Source: Clusia tigrina (lineage: Eukaryota; Arthropoda; Insecta; Diptera; Clusiidae). Taken from it: DNA of 64,000 nt. The DNA is taken from NCBI GenBank assembly GCA_920105625.2, contig OV050030.1, forward strand, positions 65,811,807-65,875,806, written 5' to 3'. A model generated the notes under the pieces. The model had not been told where the DNA came from and made no database searches. It was given only the letters and a program-made list of their open reading frames with translations. The position numbers and the translations under genes are program-made. Below are positions 20,961 to 37,452 of the stretch, in pieces (positions within the stretch are counted from its first letter, which is position 1; every line of letters begins with the position of its first letter).

Positions 20961-23040
20961 TATATCGAAAGTGAGGTTGAGTTCATTGAAAAAGAAGTTT
21001 CTTCTGATAATTTTTCTATTTATAGTAAAAGTTCAAAATGTAATTCTGAGCTTTCGGAGACCATCACTGAAAATAAGATGAACAATTGTTATGAACTGTC
21101 GGTAACAATCAATGGGAAGTCTATTGCTGCGGTGTGTGATACGGGTGCTCCGTGTTGTTTGATGTCGGTTAAAGTTTTTGATAAATATTTCAATAGGAAT
21201 ATTTTGCAACCTTGTAAAACACCATTCACTGGATATGGAGGTGAGCTGTTGAAGGTTTTGGGTGAGTTTGAGTCGCAAGTGAGGTTTCGTGAACAAATTA
21301 TAAAGTGTACGATTATTGTCACTGATGCTGACAGGCCAACTTTGTTAGGTAGAGATTTTCTACACAGTTTTGGTTTTGAGTTAGTGCAAAGAGAATCCAA
21401 AGTTTTAAAGAAAGATGTTTTTGTTATTTCGTACGATTCGTACAGTGAAATTATCTCATCGTTAAAATCTGAATTTTCTGAAGTTTTCAGAAGTGACTTA
21501 GGCTGCTATACATTGAGTAAAGTCAATCTCCCAGTTATTGAAAATACCACACCTGTTTTTTGTAAGCCGAGACCAATTACGTTCGCTTGGCGCAAGAAAG
21601 ATTTGCTCCAATCTGGTATGTTAGTGCCTGTTGATAATTCGGAATGGGGTACTCCGTTAGTACCAATTTTAAAATCGAATGGTCAAATTCGTCTTTGTGG
21701 CGACTACAAGTCTACAATCAATCGATTTTTGAAAGATTGTAATTATCCACTGCCAAGGATTGACCAAATTTTTGGATCAATGCACGGCTGCACGATATTC
21801 ACCAAGCTTGGTCTGTCTAATGCATATAACCAGATTGAGTTAGATGAGGAGTCACAAAAACCATGAACCTGGAGTACACATATGGGAATTTTCCGTATGA
21901 CAAGATTACCTTTTGGTATAAAAACAGCTGCATCAATATTTCAAAGAACTATTGAGAACCATTTAAGTAAATTTGAACATGTATTTTGTTACCAAGATGA
22001 CATTGTTGTTTCAGGTGAAAATTTCTCCGAGCACTTAAAGATTCTAAGACAAGACTTAACTAAACTTCAGTCGGTTGGCTTAAGGCTCAATGAAAGTAAA
22101 TGTGAATGTTTCAAACAAAAAATTTGTTATTTAGGTATTGATATAGATAAACATGGATTAACAAACAATTAAAACCGAGTTGAAGTAGTCTTGAAAGCTC
22201 CAAGGCCCACAAACGTTTCTGAACTAAGAGCTTTTATTGGTTTAGTTAACCATCATTCTAGTTTCATTCCCAACTTTTCACAGAAAATGATACCACTTTA
22301 CAATTTTTTAAAAAAATATGTTAAATTTAAGTGGACACATGATTGTGAAATGGCCTATACACATATGAAAACTGAAATATGTTCAGATCGCGTTTTGGCT
22401 CCTTTTAATCAAGAACTTTCAATTGCCTTAACTACTGATGCTTCTAACTCTGCAATTGCAGGGGTTCTCAGTCACATATTTGAAAATGGTGTTGAAAAGC
22501 CAATAGCATATGTTTCGAGAGCATTAAATAATGCTGAAAAAAATTACAGTACTGTTGAGAAAGAAGCATTAGCAATTGTATTTAGCGTTACAAAACTAAG
22601 ACAATATTTATTGGGAGTTCACTTCATATTAAAACCTGATCATAGACCCTTGTTAACAATTTTTGGTCAACACAAAGGGATTCCAGTGATGGCTGCATCA
22701 TGTATGCAGAGATGGGCATTGACATTGTCAGGGTTTGATTATGAAATCAAGTATGTCAAAGGCAGTGATAACAAAGCTGATAGTTTGTCACGTATAGCTC
22801 AAGTTGAAACTATTATGGTTGTACAAGAGTCGAATTATCTAAATTATGTGGCTTTTACGAACCCAATGCATCTTGACTATAAAAATGTTGCTTTTGAATC
22901 TCGAAGAGATCCTATACTGTCGAGAGTGATTGATTTTGTTTTGCAAGGTACGATAGATAGTATCGAAGGCAAGGAATTTGCATCTTTTAGATCAAAATCA
23001 TTAGAATTGACTGTTGAGTAAAATTGTCTTTTATGGGGGT
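20960..23040 (+). pseudogene. Pol of mag-like element (protease, RT, RNase H)
   Basis: 20832-21866 is open for 344 codons: the knuckle end, the protease (VCDTGAPCCLM, then LLGRDFLHSFG) and the RT N-terminus (ILKSNGQIRLCGDYK). One stop at 21866, then 21882-22172 with MTRLPFGI and the YQDDIVV catalytic box (normally YxDD), one stop at 22170, then 22191-23021 with the RT thumb and RNase H (TTDASNSAIAGVL, KEALAIVFSV, DHRPLL, KADSLSRI). The frame breaks again at 23021 and coding homology continues a few codons (NCLLWGY) to the hAT junction. Confidence 0.9.
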
Positions 23041-23043
23041 ACC

Positions 23044-25171
23044 TAGAGATGGGTTTAGACCTGGGTATTTACCCAACGCTGGGTATTAACCCATTTATAC
23101 CCACTTTCATACCCGGGTATTTATCTAATTTCGGGTAAATACTCATTTGAATAACAAATACTCGTTGTTACGTAGAGTAACAGAAATGTGAACATTTTCG
23201 AATTTATTTTGAACATATTTTCTTTAAGTGTATTTTGTTTATACATTTCTTGATTCGTTTTGCTCAGATAAGGCAGTTTTGACTGCATCAAACACAACAA
23301 CAATTCTTAGTAAGAACCGCTAATCAGCGTGCTTATGGCAATTCAATGAAATGAGTGCGAGCGATGGCAACAACATTGCTGAAGCAACTAGAAACATTAA
23401 AGTTTCGAAAACCAAGCTTGAGCCTCAGGTGCATAAAAAGAATTTGGTTCACTCATTCTTAAATATTTGTTGTTATATTTTAAATGATGGGAAGACCGAA
23501 AAATGAAACTATTTGGAAACATTTTCATAGAAGCGAAAGTAGCAATGAAGTTTCATGCTCACATTGCGAACAGCGGTACAAATTTGCAAATGTAAATAAA
23601 ATGGCAAAATATTTAATAACATGCATCAAGTGTCCATTATTAATAAAGCAATGAGTTCAAGACATGCTTGCATCCAATGTGACAATAAGCAAAATACAGA
23701 CAGCATATGATTCTCCGCCTTCATCTGATTTACATATGCATCTTCCTTCAAATTTAGCACAATACAACTTAGCTAAGGCTATATTTGTAACCAGCGCTCC
23801 TTTGGCTATGGTGGAGCATCCATTGTGGAAAGACCTTTTTTAAGGACCTTAATCCACATTTCAAGACTCCAACTAGAAAAGCGATTTCCAGCACATATTT
23901 GGATAAAATTTATAACGAGATGAGTATGGACATTACTCTGCAACTAAAAGCAGCAAATTTTTTACATATTCAATGTGATGGATGGAGTAACATTCGTAAT
24001 GAATGTGTTGTAAACTTTCTCATATCAAAGCCAGAAACTGTATTTGTGAAAAGTCTGTCAACACAGGCCAATCGGCATACAGCTCAGTATTTATCACAGA
24101 AATTATTAAAATCATGAAGGAATACAGTGAACAAAAGTTTGGTGACAATGCTGCAAATATTCAAAAGGCGTTCAAAATAGTAAAAGAAGCCTACCCGAAT
24201 GTTGTGCCTATGGGTTGTGTAGCGCATAGTCTTCATTTAATTTATCAGGATTTTTTTTAAATGCGATACCTTACAGAAGAATTACTCATATGTTGTAAAT
24301 ATAATCAAAACAATTAAAAACAACCAAGTTCTAACAGAAACTTTAGATAAAATTGTGAAAGAAAAGGAATCGGTCAACAATTAAAAGTGCCAGCCAAAAC
24401 AAGGTGGGGAAGTTACTTCTATTTAATGCAGAGTGTAATAAAAACTAAAGCATCCCTTCAGGTCTTAGCAGTTCATGAAAAAATTAATCTACAAGCCGAT
24501 ATAAAATCACAGTTACTTAGCGAAATCTTTTGCGAGCAATTAAATTTAAGCTGAAACATATTTGGTTGCCTTACAGAATGGATTTGTAAGCTCGAATCAA
24601 ATGAATTTAATATACACAGGGTATATTTCGCGTTTAATGAAATTAAAAGTAAGCTTGAATTAGAGTTTGCTTTAACTATGATACTGAATGATGCCGAAAA
24701 AACTGAGCTATCAACCATATTCAATACACGATTTAAAAAAACATAAAACCGACACATTTAGCTGCGAATTTGCTAGATCCTAAGGCACAAGGAAGTGATC
24801 TTGTTCCGTCTGAGGAGGTAGATGCATTGGAATTCCTTCACACAATGTCACAGGCGCTAAACATAAATGTAATGGCAGATTTTGCCAATTACACGGCCAG
24901 AAATGGTTTCTGGGCAAAAACTTTTGTCTGGAGCTATTTGGATGAAATTTCTCCAGTAACTTGGTGGAAAGGAATTTGTGGAAGCACGCAATTAAGCAAA
25001 TTAGCTGTTCAAATTTTAACAGCTCCCTGTACTTCAGCTGCTACTGAACGTTCCTTTAGCACCCACAGCTTCATTCACTCAAAAAAAAGGAACCGTTTAA
25101 CAACACAAAGAGCAGGAAAAATAATATATATATCGTGCAACTGGAACTTGCTTTTTAAAAATAGTTTACCA
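23044..25171 (+). mobile_element. hAT element with GGGTA-rich subterminal region, right end missing
   Basis: Left end TAGAGATGGGTTTAGAC at 23044 fits a hAT-type terminus. The next 100 bp carry many inverted and direct GGGTAT/TACCC motifs. A broken transposase spans 23484-25171. The right inverted repeat is absent: the next element's LTR starts at 25172, just after the dimerisation domain, so no target duplication can be confirmed. Confidence 0.8.
23484..25171 (+). pseudogene. hAT transposase, broken
   Basis: Minus stops, the order matches hAT transposases. BED-type zinc finger at 23484-23640 (IWKHFHR, then CSHCEQRYK). Catalytic region pieces at 23899-24117 (IQCDGWSN, containing a catalytic Asp) and 24003-24260 (GCVAHSLHLI). 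A decayed stretch 24260-24770. Then 24770-25171 with the C-terminal dimerisation block (SPVTWWKG, LSKLAVQILTAPCTSAATERSF, split across lesions, then KKRNRL). Full hAT transposases are about 600 residues; most of the length is represented but not open. Confidence 0.88.
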
Positions 25172-25635
25172 TGTAGTGTATGAAAAGCATAAGGTATATA
25201 TATACACACACAAACGCCAACACCATACGTGGCGTAGGCACATGCAATGTGAGCGGAGACCCAAAGTAAGTACATCGAACTCTCCTATAAGAATGTTTAC
25301 GTTATAAAGCGCGAACAGCGCGCACGTTTTTGATTACGTTGCATTCTAATGTTCGATGCCCTCGAACGAATGTACGTTGGCATTGACCGTGATACTTTCC
25401 GCTGACATTGCAAAAGCCCTCTTTATGTATTAAGAACCATATTATATAATAAGTCTTAGCACATAAGAAATTAAAAGTATAAATAGCAATAAGATTTTAT
25501 CAATAAATCAGATTCGATCTAGAAACCAAACCTTTCGTTTCTCATCAAATATTTGGCTGTACTCTAGTAGTCGCCGATTGCAATTGTGCGCTAGCTCTCG
25601 CGCCGCTAAATTAATTAATTGAGCCCATCTTTACA
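25172..25635 (+). repeat. 5' LTR of mdg1-like element B
   Basis: 464 bp. The left end abuts the hAT remnant; the right end TCTTTACA is followed directly by the primer-binding site. It shares end sequences with the LTRs of element A but differs in the interior. Confidence 0.85.
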
Positions 25636-25649
25636 TGGCGATCCTGCCA
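25636..25649 (+). promoter_or_regulatory. primer-binding site
   Basis: TGGCGATCCTGCCA directly after the LTR, the same as in element A. 412/mdg1-type elements generally use a tRNA-Arg site starting TGGCGA; the tRNA here is inferred. 25650-26096 is the leader and holds no recognisable gene. Confidence 0.75.
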
Positions 25650-26096
25650 AACTGGCAATTCTCTTATCAATCCTGCCAAACTGGCACTTTATTAAAAACC
25701 CAAAATTTTTAAACAATCCTAAAATAATTCTAAAAACTGCAATAATAAGATGAATACCGATTTCCACCGACTATTCGAAAAAGTTCAACAACTGGCAACG
25801 CGATACACACTCCACATCCACACAAAGACGAACAAACGAGAAAACGTCAACGGAGAAAACGAGCAGGGAAAAACGTGCAAACTCGCACAAAAATAGCATT
25901 ACTCTGGCGAGATTTCAACCTCGCGAACACAAAAATTAAGCAAAAACAAATAAAAATTAAAATTCATAAAATAAAATACCCTAATGTTAGAACATAGAAT
26001 TATAAAGGTTGTATTGATTTAAGAATAAGTTAGATAAGATTAAAACAAACAAAAAAATAAATATATATAAATAATAATAATATAAACTTTTATACA

Positions 26097-26342
26097 ATGG
26101 GTAAAACTCAATCAAAAGTTCAAAATCACAATGGAGACCCACAAGTCACAATACTAAATAATCAAGTTCAACATTCTGAATCCCTAGAGGATCAAGATTT
26201 AAAAATATTGATCATATTAATAATAGTATGTGCTCAATTAGGAATTACACTGTAATCTATGTATAATAAGTATAACAAAAAAAAAAATTTAAAAGCGGCA
26301 AAATCAATATTTGGTTTGACCGAAGTAATGTCAAGAAAATAA
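26097..26342 (+). pseudogene. small pre-gag ORF with myristoylation-like start and membrane segment
   Basis: ATG at 26097 opens a 52-codon ORF beginning MGKTQSK, which fits an N-myristoylation signal, then a polar region (HNGDPQVTIL) and a hydrophobic stretch (KILIILIIVCAQLGITL) to a stop at 26253-26255. Beyond the stop the same frame continues MYNKYNKKK and a basic tail to a second stop at 26340. Similar small ORFs are, to my recollection, known upstream of gag in 412/mdg1-type elements, where their role is unsettled. The single stop suggests recent loss or read-through. Confidence 0.7.
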
Positions 26343-26350
26343 AATAAAAA

Positions 26351-27614
26351 ATGGAATTAAACTCATTAAAAAATTTAGAAAACTTAGTAACAAAGTTAAA
26401 GAAAACACCAAGAAGAATTTATTCATATTCATATGAGCACTACAAAAAGATTTACAAAGTTATTCGTCATTGTTCAAACTAGAAGTCGCCGTATTATCTC
26501 AAATTGACCAAGTAAAAGCGACAGACTTATTTAAAAATTACAGCAATTACATAGAACATATAATAGAAAATAATTTACAAAATTTGACAGACGAAAACAT
26601 AGAAGAAACCAAAGCCACCACGATGACAGACTTCAAAATAGAAACAGCAATCAAAGTAATTCCAGAGTTTACTGGAAACTATAAAGAAATAGACTCATTT
26701 TGCAAAATATGCACACTGTTGAACGATCCACTAACGCCAGAGGGTAAGAAGACACTCCTTGATTTCATTTTTCAGTAAAACTTAGCATCAATGTTAAAAC
26801 AGCTATAGGTACTACATTAACACTCGACAATCTTGATACATTACTAAGCACACTAAAGTCCAGATATAAGAGGCACTCAACCATTACACAATTACACTCA
26901 CAATTGATAAATACTATTCAAAAAGAATCTGTCAGTTCCTTCAAAGAACGAATTTTGGCACTGATTTCCGAACTCACTACACTACAAATTGAAAATCTAG
27001 GAACAAACGTAACAGCTACTGAGAAGTCTGCAATAGCAAAAACTAATGAGTTATATGCTTTAATCACTTTCAAAAATGGACTCAAAGATAACTTAAAACC
27101 AATCATACTAGCAGCACAACAAAAAACATTAAATGAAGCAGTAAATCTCGCAGTAGACCTAGAACAATCTGTAGCCAATACTAATCAAATGTTTGCGATA
27201 AATCGAAACAGTCTCAATTCAGAAGATACAGTAATTACAACAACACGAATAACCGATATAACAACAACACCAATTATAATCATAATCGAAACAACAACAA
27301 CAACAAAAACGACTTACAACGAAACAATAGAAACAACAATAATAACCAATATAACGGCAACAGACAGTATGCCAATCAAACACAAAGGAACAATGGGAAC
27401 TATAGACATCCTAACTACAACAGCAACTATAAAAATAACTACAATAACTACATAATTACAACAGAAACTATAACAGCAATTACAATAGAAACCAGAACCA
27501 AAACAACAGACAACATAACAATATATACACAATAAACGCCCAGGGAAACGACCAGGTCCCGGAGGACCACGACTATATCCCTCCGGGCAACAACTACAAC
27601 AACAACGAAAATTA

Positions 27615-27615
<1 letters not shown>
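26351..27615 (+). pseudogene. Gag of mdg1-like element B
   Basis: Starts MELNSLKNLENL at 26351 with a Lys-rich N-terminus, shifts frame near 26470 and 26778, and continues at 26904-27200 with a capsid-like helical region (SFKERILALISEL). The C-terminal third is an Asn-rich low-complexity tail encoded by AAC/AAT runs (27230-27500), as in 412-type Gag. Only short stretches are open. Confidence 0.8.
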
Positions 27616-31954
<4,339 letters not shown>

Positions 31955-31956
31955 TA

Positions 31957-32618
31957 TGTTGCGTTTTCAGACGCTTGCGGGTGTGTAGGTAGTGTGAATT
32001 TACTCGCTAAAATTCGATTGAATAAAAACACGTCCGATTGGCTTGAATGCATTTATTTAAAAAGAAACAAGTCAGGATGTCGAGTTTGACAACGGGAAAA
32101 ACAGTGCTGCCAGCTCAGATATTTAGTTGCAAGAATGCTACCAATTAATCGCAAACATGCGGGCGGCTTTGAACGACTCTTTAAAACTTACATCAAAATT
32201 ATATTAATTTTATTGGATTATTTAAATAACGAAGATATCCATCTTCGTTGGCAAAAGCGATAACTTGGCAATGGGTCGCAATAGCTCTCCTTCGGATGTC
32301 CTTAAGTTGACGACCCGAACACGACCATCAGCATCGTGGTGACTGTCAAGAACACGGCCGACCTTCCATTTGGTGGGTGGTGCGTTGTCGTCGTGGACAA
32401 TCACCACATCGACCCTTTGTAAATTTTGCGTTGGACGTAACCACTTCGTGCGTCGCTGAAGGTTCGCGAGATACTCGTATCGCCGACGCTTCCAGAAATG
32501 ATGCCTTATCGCTGTGATTAATTGCCACCGTTGCTGAAGCGTTCCTTCAGGATCCGGTAGACCTTTTAATGGTTCGCCAACCATAAAATGGCCTGGTGTT
32601 AGCACTTCAAAATCGTAG
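31957..32618 (-). pseudogene. BEL/Pao retrotransposon, 3' end (integrase C-terminal domain)
   Basis: Minus-strand ORF remnant 32618-32222 with the conserved C-terminal domain of BEL/Pao integrases (DUF5641 type): LTPGHFMVGEPL, then WKRRRYEYLANLQ, VVIVHDDNAPP and WKVGRVL, ending at a stop at 32222. Downstream, 32200-31957 may hold the 3' LTR (its end would be CGCAACA at 31957), but I could not define the boundaries. The upstream part is lost at a junction with copia copy C at about 32618; the 166-codon ORF crossing that junction reads copia out of frame. Confidence 0.85.
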
Positions 32619-33506
32619 TATGCGCTATGTCTGGTCGAGAAACTATCGCCAGATACTTTAAACCACCAACTAGTGACATATACTGCTGCGTCATGTAGCC
32701 CGTGCATTCCTTGTTTTTGCATTTTTCAAGAACCATTCCGCTACTATTTGGAGCAATCTGCCATATTACAACGTTTCAACAGTTCATCTATATAACGCTT
32801 TTGATGAAGAGATATGTTTCCATGTAAACCGTCTCGTTTTACTTCCATGCCAAGATAATACTGAATCGGACCAAGACCGATAGCTTTGACTTGCTCGTTC
32901 AGCATTCGGATAATTTTCTTCATCGTGCTCTCTAACGAACCAGCCAACACAATGTCATCTACATATACGCTCATTATAATGATAAACACAGTTGTCTGCT
33001 TTGCATCTTGTAAACCCAATATTACATAAAACTGAGTTTATTTTTTCGTTCCAAGATCTTCCAGCTTGCTTAAGGCCGTACAATGATTTTTGAAGCCTGC
33101 ATACTCTACCAGGTTGATTCTCATCAATGAAACTTTCAGGTTGTCGCATATATAGATCTTCCTGCAATTCTCCACTGAAGTACGCTGCCAGGACATCAAT
33201 ATGATCAATCATCAATCATCATCAATATGTTGTACCGCTAATGCAAGAATTAATCGAATGGTTGAATGTCTTGCAACAGGAGCGTACGTAAGCGAAATAT
33301 CTTCACCAGGCTTCTGCGAGCAACCGTGCGCCACTAAACGCGCTTTATACTTTTCGAGCTTGCCAGTTGCGTCATATTTTTTTACAAACAACCATCGACA
33401 CCCAATCACGTTTTTCCCGGGTGGAAGGCCCACGAGGGACCATGCGTTACTCTTCAGTAAGGAATCATATTCCGCCTGCATGGTATTCCTCCATTGAGGA
33501 CTTTTC
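32619..33506 (-). pseudogene. copia-like Pol, copy C (RT and part of RNase H)
   Basis: Minus strand. RT from SPQWRNTMQAEYD (33506) through GCRW, KARLVAHG, the AYFSGELQ block (33215-32955), YVDDIVLAGSLE (33019-32744) and the start of the SRPDIAH region at 32619. It carries the same two frame breaks as copy B. RNase H is truncated by the BEL fragment. Confidence 0.9.
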
Positions 33507-34040
33507 AATGAGGCATGTCCCAACTGAAGTCCAACAAAAATTTTTATTTGCTTTAAGGTGCATGATCCTGGATAGGTGGGTTTTATTCCTTGACGATTAA
33601 ACGATTTATAATTATGTGTGTACTTGTTCCACTCTTCCATTTTTTGTATATACAAGGATTTCTCAATTAATTTACGCATATCTGTATTTTCTCTTGTAGG
33701 GAAGTACAATAGGGGATGCTTTACTGCTGTGACAGCGGTTGAATCAGCGAATTCGTTGCCGTCAATCCCAACATGGCTGGGTACCCACATGATTTTTAAT
33801 TTATTAGCGTATTTTATGCATGCTTCTCTTATATCTGAAGCAAGGATGCCCTCATTGCTTATATTACGAATCGCCTCTATGGAAGATTTGCTATCAGAGC
33901 ATATAAGAAATCTGCCTTTGTGCAAACGAGCATAGTCCGTGGCTATTTTTATTGCCAAAATTTCGGCTGTGAAGATTGAACAATGTTGTTGAATAAGGCC
34001 AGTGGATATTACTATTCCGGTAGAGATAGTATGTCGCTAT
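33507..34040 (-). pseudogene. non-LTR retrotransposon RNase H fragment inside copia copy C
   Basis: Cellular-type RNase H as found in I-clade and related non-LTR elements: TAEILAIKIA, LICSDSKSSIEAI, KIMWVPSHVGIDGNEFAD. It replaces the whole copia integrase between the protease side (ending NQFNDCK) and the RT. The fragment stays open into the copia RT, giving a 248-codon chimeric frame (33958-33212). Confidence 0.85.
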
Positions 34041-35338
34041 TATTTACAATCATTGAATTGATTTTTTTCTTCGTATTTAAGTGAAGGCATATTCACACAA
34101 AACACTCCATTGAACATTTTAGCAGAAAATAATATTTCGTTTTCTTGTGTTTTTACAACAGCTTTATATTTTATAAAATGTACCTCGTTCCCGTTATTGA
34201 GAATCTCGCTAACCGATAAGGAATAATTTTTTAATTTAGGCACGTAGAGTATATTGTGTATCAAGATTTCATTAAAATTGAACTTGGTCATCATTTTTCC
34301 AATTCCCTCTGCGTTAATTGTTTCTCCAGATTCTAGCAGTACCGGTTGAGAGCATTTGCGCAAAGAAGTAAATAATAATATATCATAGCACATATGTAAA
34401 TGATGCACCACTATCAAGTATCCAAAAATTCTCATTCGTTCGATGGTTTGGTTCGAACAAGCTCAGCACCGTTGGTACTTGCGTGCTTTTACGTTGCGCT
34501 CTGATGTGGCCTCTCTTACTGCAATGCATAACACTTGACTTTGCTTGCATATCGCTGGACATAGTTGATTTTGTTACAGTTAGTACTGTCTCGCCTAATA
34601 GCGGCTGCCTGTAGTTGATCTCTCTTCTCATACCTCTTGTGTAAATTCGCCGCAAACACTTTTTGGGTTTCATCAAATCGTTGCCCTCGTCTTTGCTCCT
34701 CTTCCAATATTTTGACTTTCAATATTTCCACTTTCGGCAATGTGTCTCGGCTTTCAATTGCAATTACGAAATTTTCCAGCTCATCTGGCAGACTACATTA
34801 CAGCAATATACTGAGCAAGTCTTCATGTATAATTATGCCTATTTCACTAAGACTGTCGACGATAGAACAGAACTCGTTAATTTGAAGTGAAAACTTCTCA
34901 CCAGCGTTGGATTTGAATTTTACGAGTTTCTTAAACAAATTGACCTTTCTAGCTGGTCCGTCGGCATTGTAGAGACCAATTTATACACTCCATGCTTTTT
35001 TGCTGTTAAACACTTCTTAATATGAATTGATTCCGAAGATTTTACGCAAAGATGTATCATCGCCAATGCTTTTTGATCAGTGGTCTTCCATGTCTTTAAT
35101 TCCAAATCTGACATTCCTGTCTCTAAGGGTTGCTCGATGACATTTCACAAATCCTGCGTTACTCCAAAACTCAGCATCAATAACGCCCAGGTTGAATAAT
35201 TATCCTTGGAAAGCTTTTCTATATTTGTTATCGAGGAACTCACTTTTGCGCGTAATCAAATCTAAAAAAAATATCGACCAACAATTTTATGCAGACATAA
35301 AAATAAAAAAAATTTCTCATATTTTCGAATCACTTCTT
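34041..35338 (-). pseudogene. copia-like Gag and protease, copy C
   Basis: Minus strand. Gag start region near 35250 (IEKLSKDNYSTW), a helical gag block (35114-34920), a gap, a Cys/His knuckle remnant (MHCSKRGHIRAQ near 34530) and the protease (FWILDSGASFTYV near 34420, then GIGKM and NILYVPKL). It ends in KNQFNDCK at 34040. Many stops. Confidence 0.85.
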
Positions 35339-35354
35339 CTGGGCCCATAACCTT
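35339..35354 (-). promoter_or_regulatory. copia-type primer-binding site
   Basis: Minus-strand AAGGTTATGGGCCCAG directly after the LTR end. Copia elements prime with an internal fragment of initiator tRNA-Met matching GGTTATGGGCCCAG, which supports a copia family and fixes the LTR end at 35355. Confidence 0.85.
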
Positions 35355-35447
35355 TGTTGGTTATCGCTGTTTAATGAAAAGACACGATCCATCGCAAGTA
35401 ATTGAAAAGAACGTCTATTCTAGTAATCTTAAAACTAAATACAAAAG

Positions 35448-37358
35448 GAGATGGTTCGCCGACTTTTGGTGGATCAGGGTGAGAGCTACAGGGCAAAGTC
35501 TCTGATCGCTTCCCACTAGGGGTTGCCAGAACAATCCTTGTTCCTGCTCAAACCAAGTCGACACACAGCCTCCTCGTGGCGTCTCTGGATAACTGCCTCA
35601 ACATCCGTAGTGAACTAATATGTGCGGCAAAACTACCCCTCATAGAGCCTGTGCGTCGACCTTGGAACCCACCATGGAAAAATACACTTCACTGAAGATT
35701 TCCAAAATGCCTCGGATAAAGATACCCAATTTTGATGACGACCCCTACAACAGTACAATGAACAACGATTTAAGGATATGCACCTGGAATGTCCGAACCC
35801 TCAATAGGGAAGGTGCCTCTATCCAGCTGGATGACGTCCTCATGAAATATAAGGCTGACGTCACCGCATTACAGGAGATGCCGGGGCAGGGTTGGGTGCT
35901 CCAAAAGAGCGTCCTATGACGTCTACTACAGCTGCCATGCGGATAGGCACGAATTTGGCGTTGAAATCGCTGTCGGCAAGAGATTACGCCACCTTGTCTC
36001 CCGGTTCACACCGTTAAATGAATGGCTGGCCACCATTCGCATTAGTGCGAAGTTCTTCCACATAAGCCTAATTTGGGCCCATGCTCCGACGGGTGAGAAA
36101 GACGATGTGTCTAAGGATGCTTTCTACGGTCTGCGCGAACAAACATACGAGCGATGCCCCCGCCACGATATTAAAATCGTGCTAGGCGACTTTAATGCCT
36201 AGGTGGGCAAAGAAAGCATATTTAGTCCTACGATCGGAAAATTCAGTCTACACGAACAATGCTCCGATAATGGAATGAGACTGATCGAATTCGCCGCAGC
36301 GAGAAACATGGTAATTAGTAGCACCAGGTTCCAACATCTCGATATACATAAGGCCACCTGGCTGTCCCCTGATCAACGAACACGAAGCCAAATTGATCAT
36401 ATTGGGCGTACGCACGATCGGCGGCGATAAAATTGACTCGAACCACTACCTTGTCGCAGCCAAGGTTCGCATGCGCTTGTATGCGGCAAAAAGCGAAAGC
36501 CTGATGTTGGAAAGGTGCAATCAAAACGGACAGCCCAAACCTTCGCTACTCGACTCTAATACCTGCCTTCACAAAGCACCCCTCAACTCGACGATAAATG
36601 CGCGCAGTGGAACCACATTTTCCGCTCTTTGCGGGCTGCTGCCGAAGAGGTGCTTGGCTTCCAACGCCATCAACGGAATCAGTGGTACGACAACGAGTGT
36701 CGCGACGCTACTGCAGCGAAAGACGCAGCGTACCGAGCCACCCTGCAGTTAGTTGTAACGCGAGCTGCAAACGAGCGATACAGAACACATGCATATGCTC
36801 CTAAGCAGAATATGGTCGGATGAAAGCATGAGAGCCTGGAGATTAATCGAAGAATAACTCTTGCCAACAGGTGTTACTTTGGGCTCAGTAAGCAACTGAG
36901 AAGCAGATCCCTCTCTCGACGGACAAAAACAACACTCTACAAATCACTCATGCTTCCCGTCCTGTTGTATGGCGCCAAATCGTGGACGATGACGAGCAGC
37001 GATGAGAGATTATTGAGGGCATTCGAGATAAAAATTCTTCGAAAGATCTAGGGTCCAATCTGCGTGGAGGACGCATACCGGTCTAGATGGAACCTCGAGC
37101 TGTTTGAGCTGTACGCCGCTACAGACATAGTCAAACGCATAAAACTACCAACAAGGTACTCTGATCGGAATGTGCTGGTGGTACTCGCAGAAAAGGACTT
37201 CATAATCCCCGTTGGAAGGACCAAGTCGACGATGACCTGAGCGCGCTTGGTGTTTCTAACTGGCGTCATTGCACGCAGAGCAGAGGCGAATTGCGCAACA
37301 TTTTGGTAGCGGCCAAGACCAACCGTCGGCTGTAGTGCCAGCTAAGTAAGTAAGTAAT
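35448..37358 (+). mobile_element. RTE-like non-LTR retrotransposon, internally deleted
   Basis: Flanked by the 12-bp target duplication TAAATACAAAAG (35436-35447 and 37359-37370) inside the copia LTR. It ends in a short (TAAG)n tail, GCTAAGTAAGTAAGTAAT, as RTE-type elements do. It codes for an endonuclease and an RT C-terminal region, with most of the RT missing. Confidence 0.9.
35620..37335 (+). pseudogene. RTE-like ORF (AP endonuclease and C-terminal region)
   Basis: Endonuclease motifs: RICTWNVRTLNREGA (near 35770), DVTALQEMPGQGW (35860), LGDFNA (36185, followed at once by a stop in place of the usual residue) and DSNHYLV (36435). The RT core is deleted around 36840-36930. The C-terminal part shows LYKSLMLPVLLYGAKSWTM and FEIKILRKI (36930-37050), then the end of the ORF near 37335. 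Frameshifts near 35915, 36200 and 36400. Confidence 0.87.
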
Positions 37359-37452
37359 TAAATACAAAAGCATATGTATTCTTAAAGGTATACCGCGTTT
37401 GAGTTGCTTATTTTTCGTATCGCACATATGCATTTTCTTACAAATTCCTCCT

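Larger units (their letters stand above)
19930..23043 (+). mobile_element. mag-like Gypsy-superfamily retrotransposon, 3'-truncated
   Basis: 5' LTR (19930-20110), primer-binding site, gag and pol through RNase H. The integrase and 3' LTR are missing; the sequence stops at 23043 where a hAT element begins. Gag (FxxWNERLQMHF type) and pol resemble the K02A2.6/mag type of insect Gypsy elements. There are only a handful of frame breaks, so it is younger than many neighbours. The LTR begins immediately after (TA)n. Confidence 0.87.

Noticed and set aside
32222..32722. 166-codon ORF as one protein
   Set aside because: Its first third reads copia out of frame; only the BEL/Pao part is meaningful.
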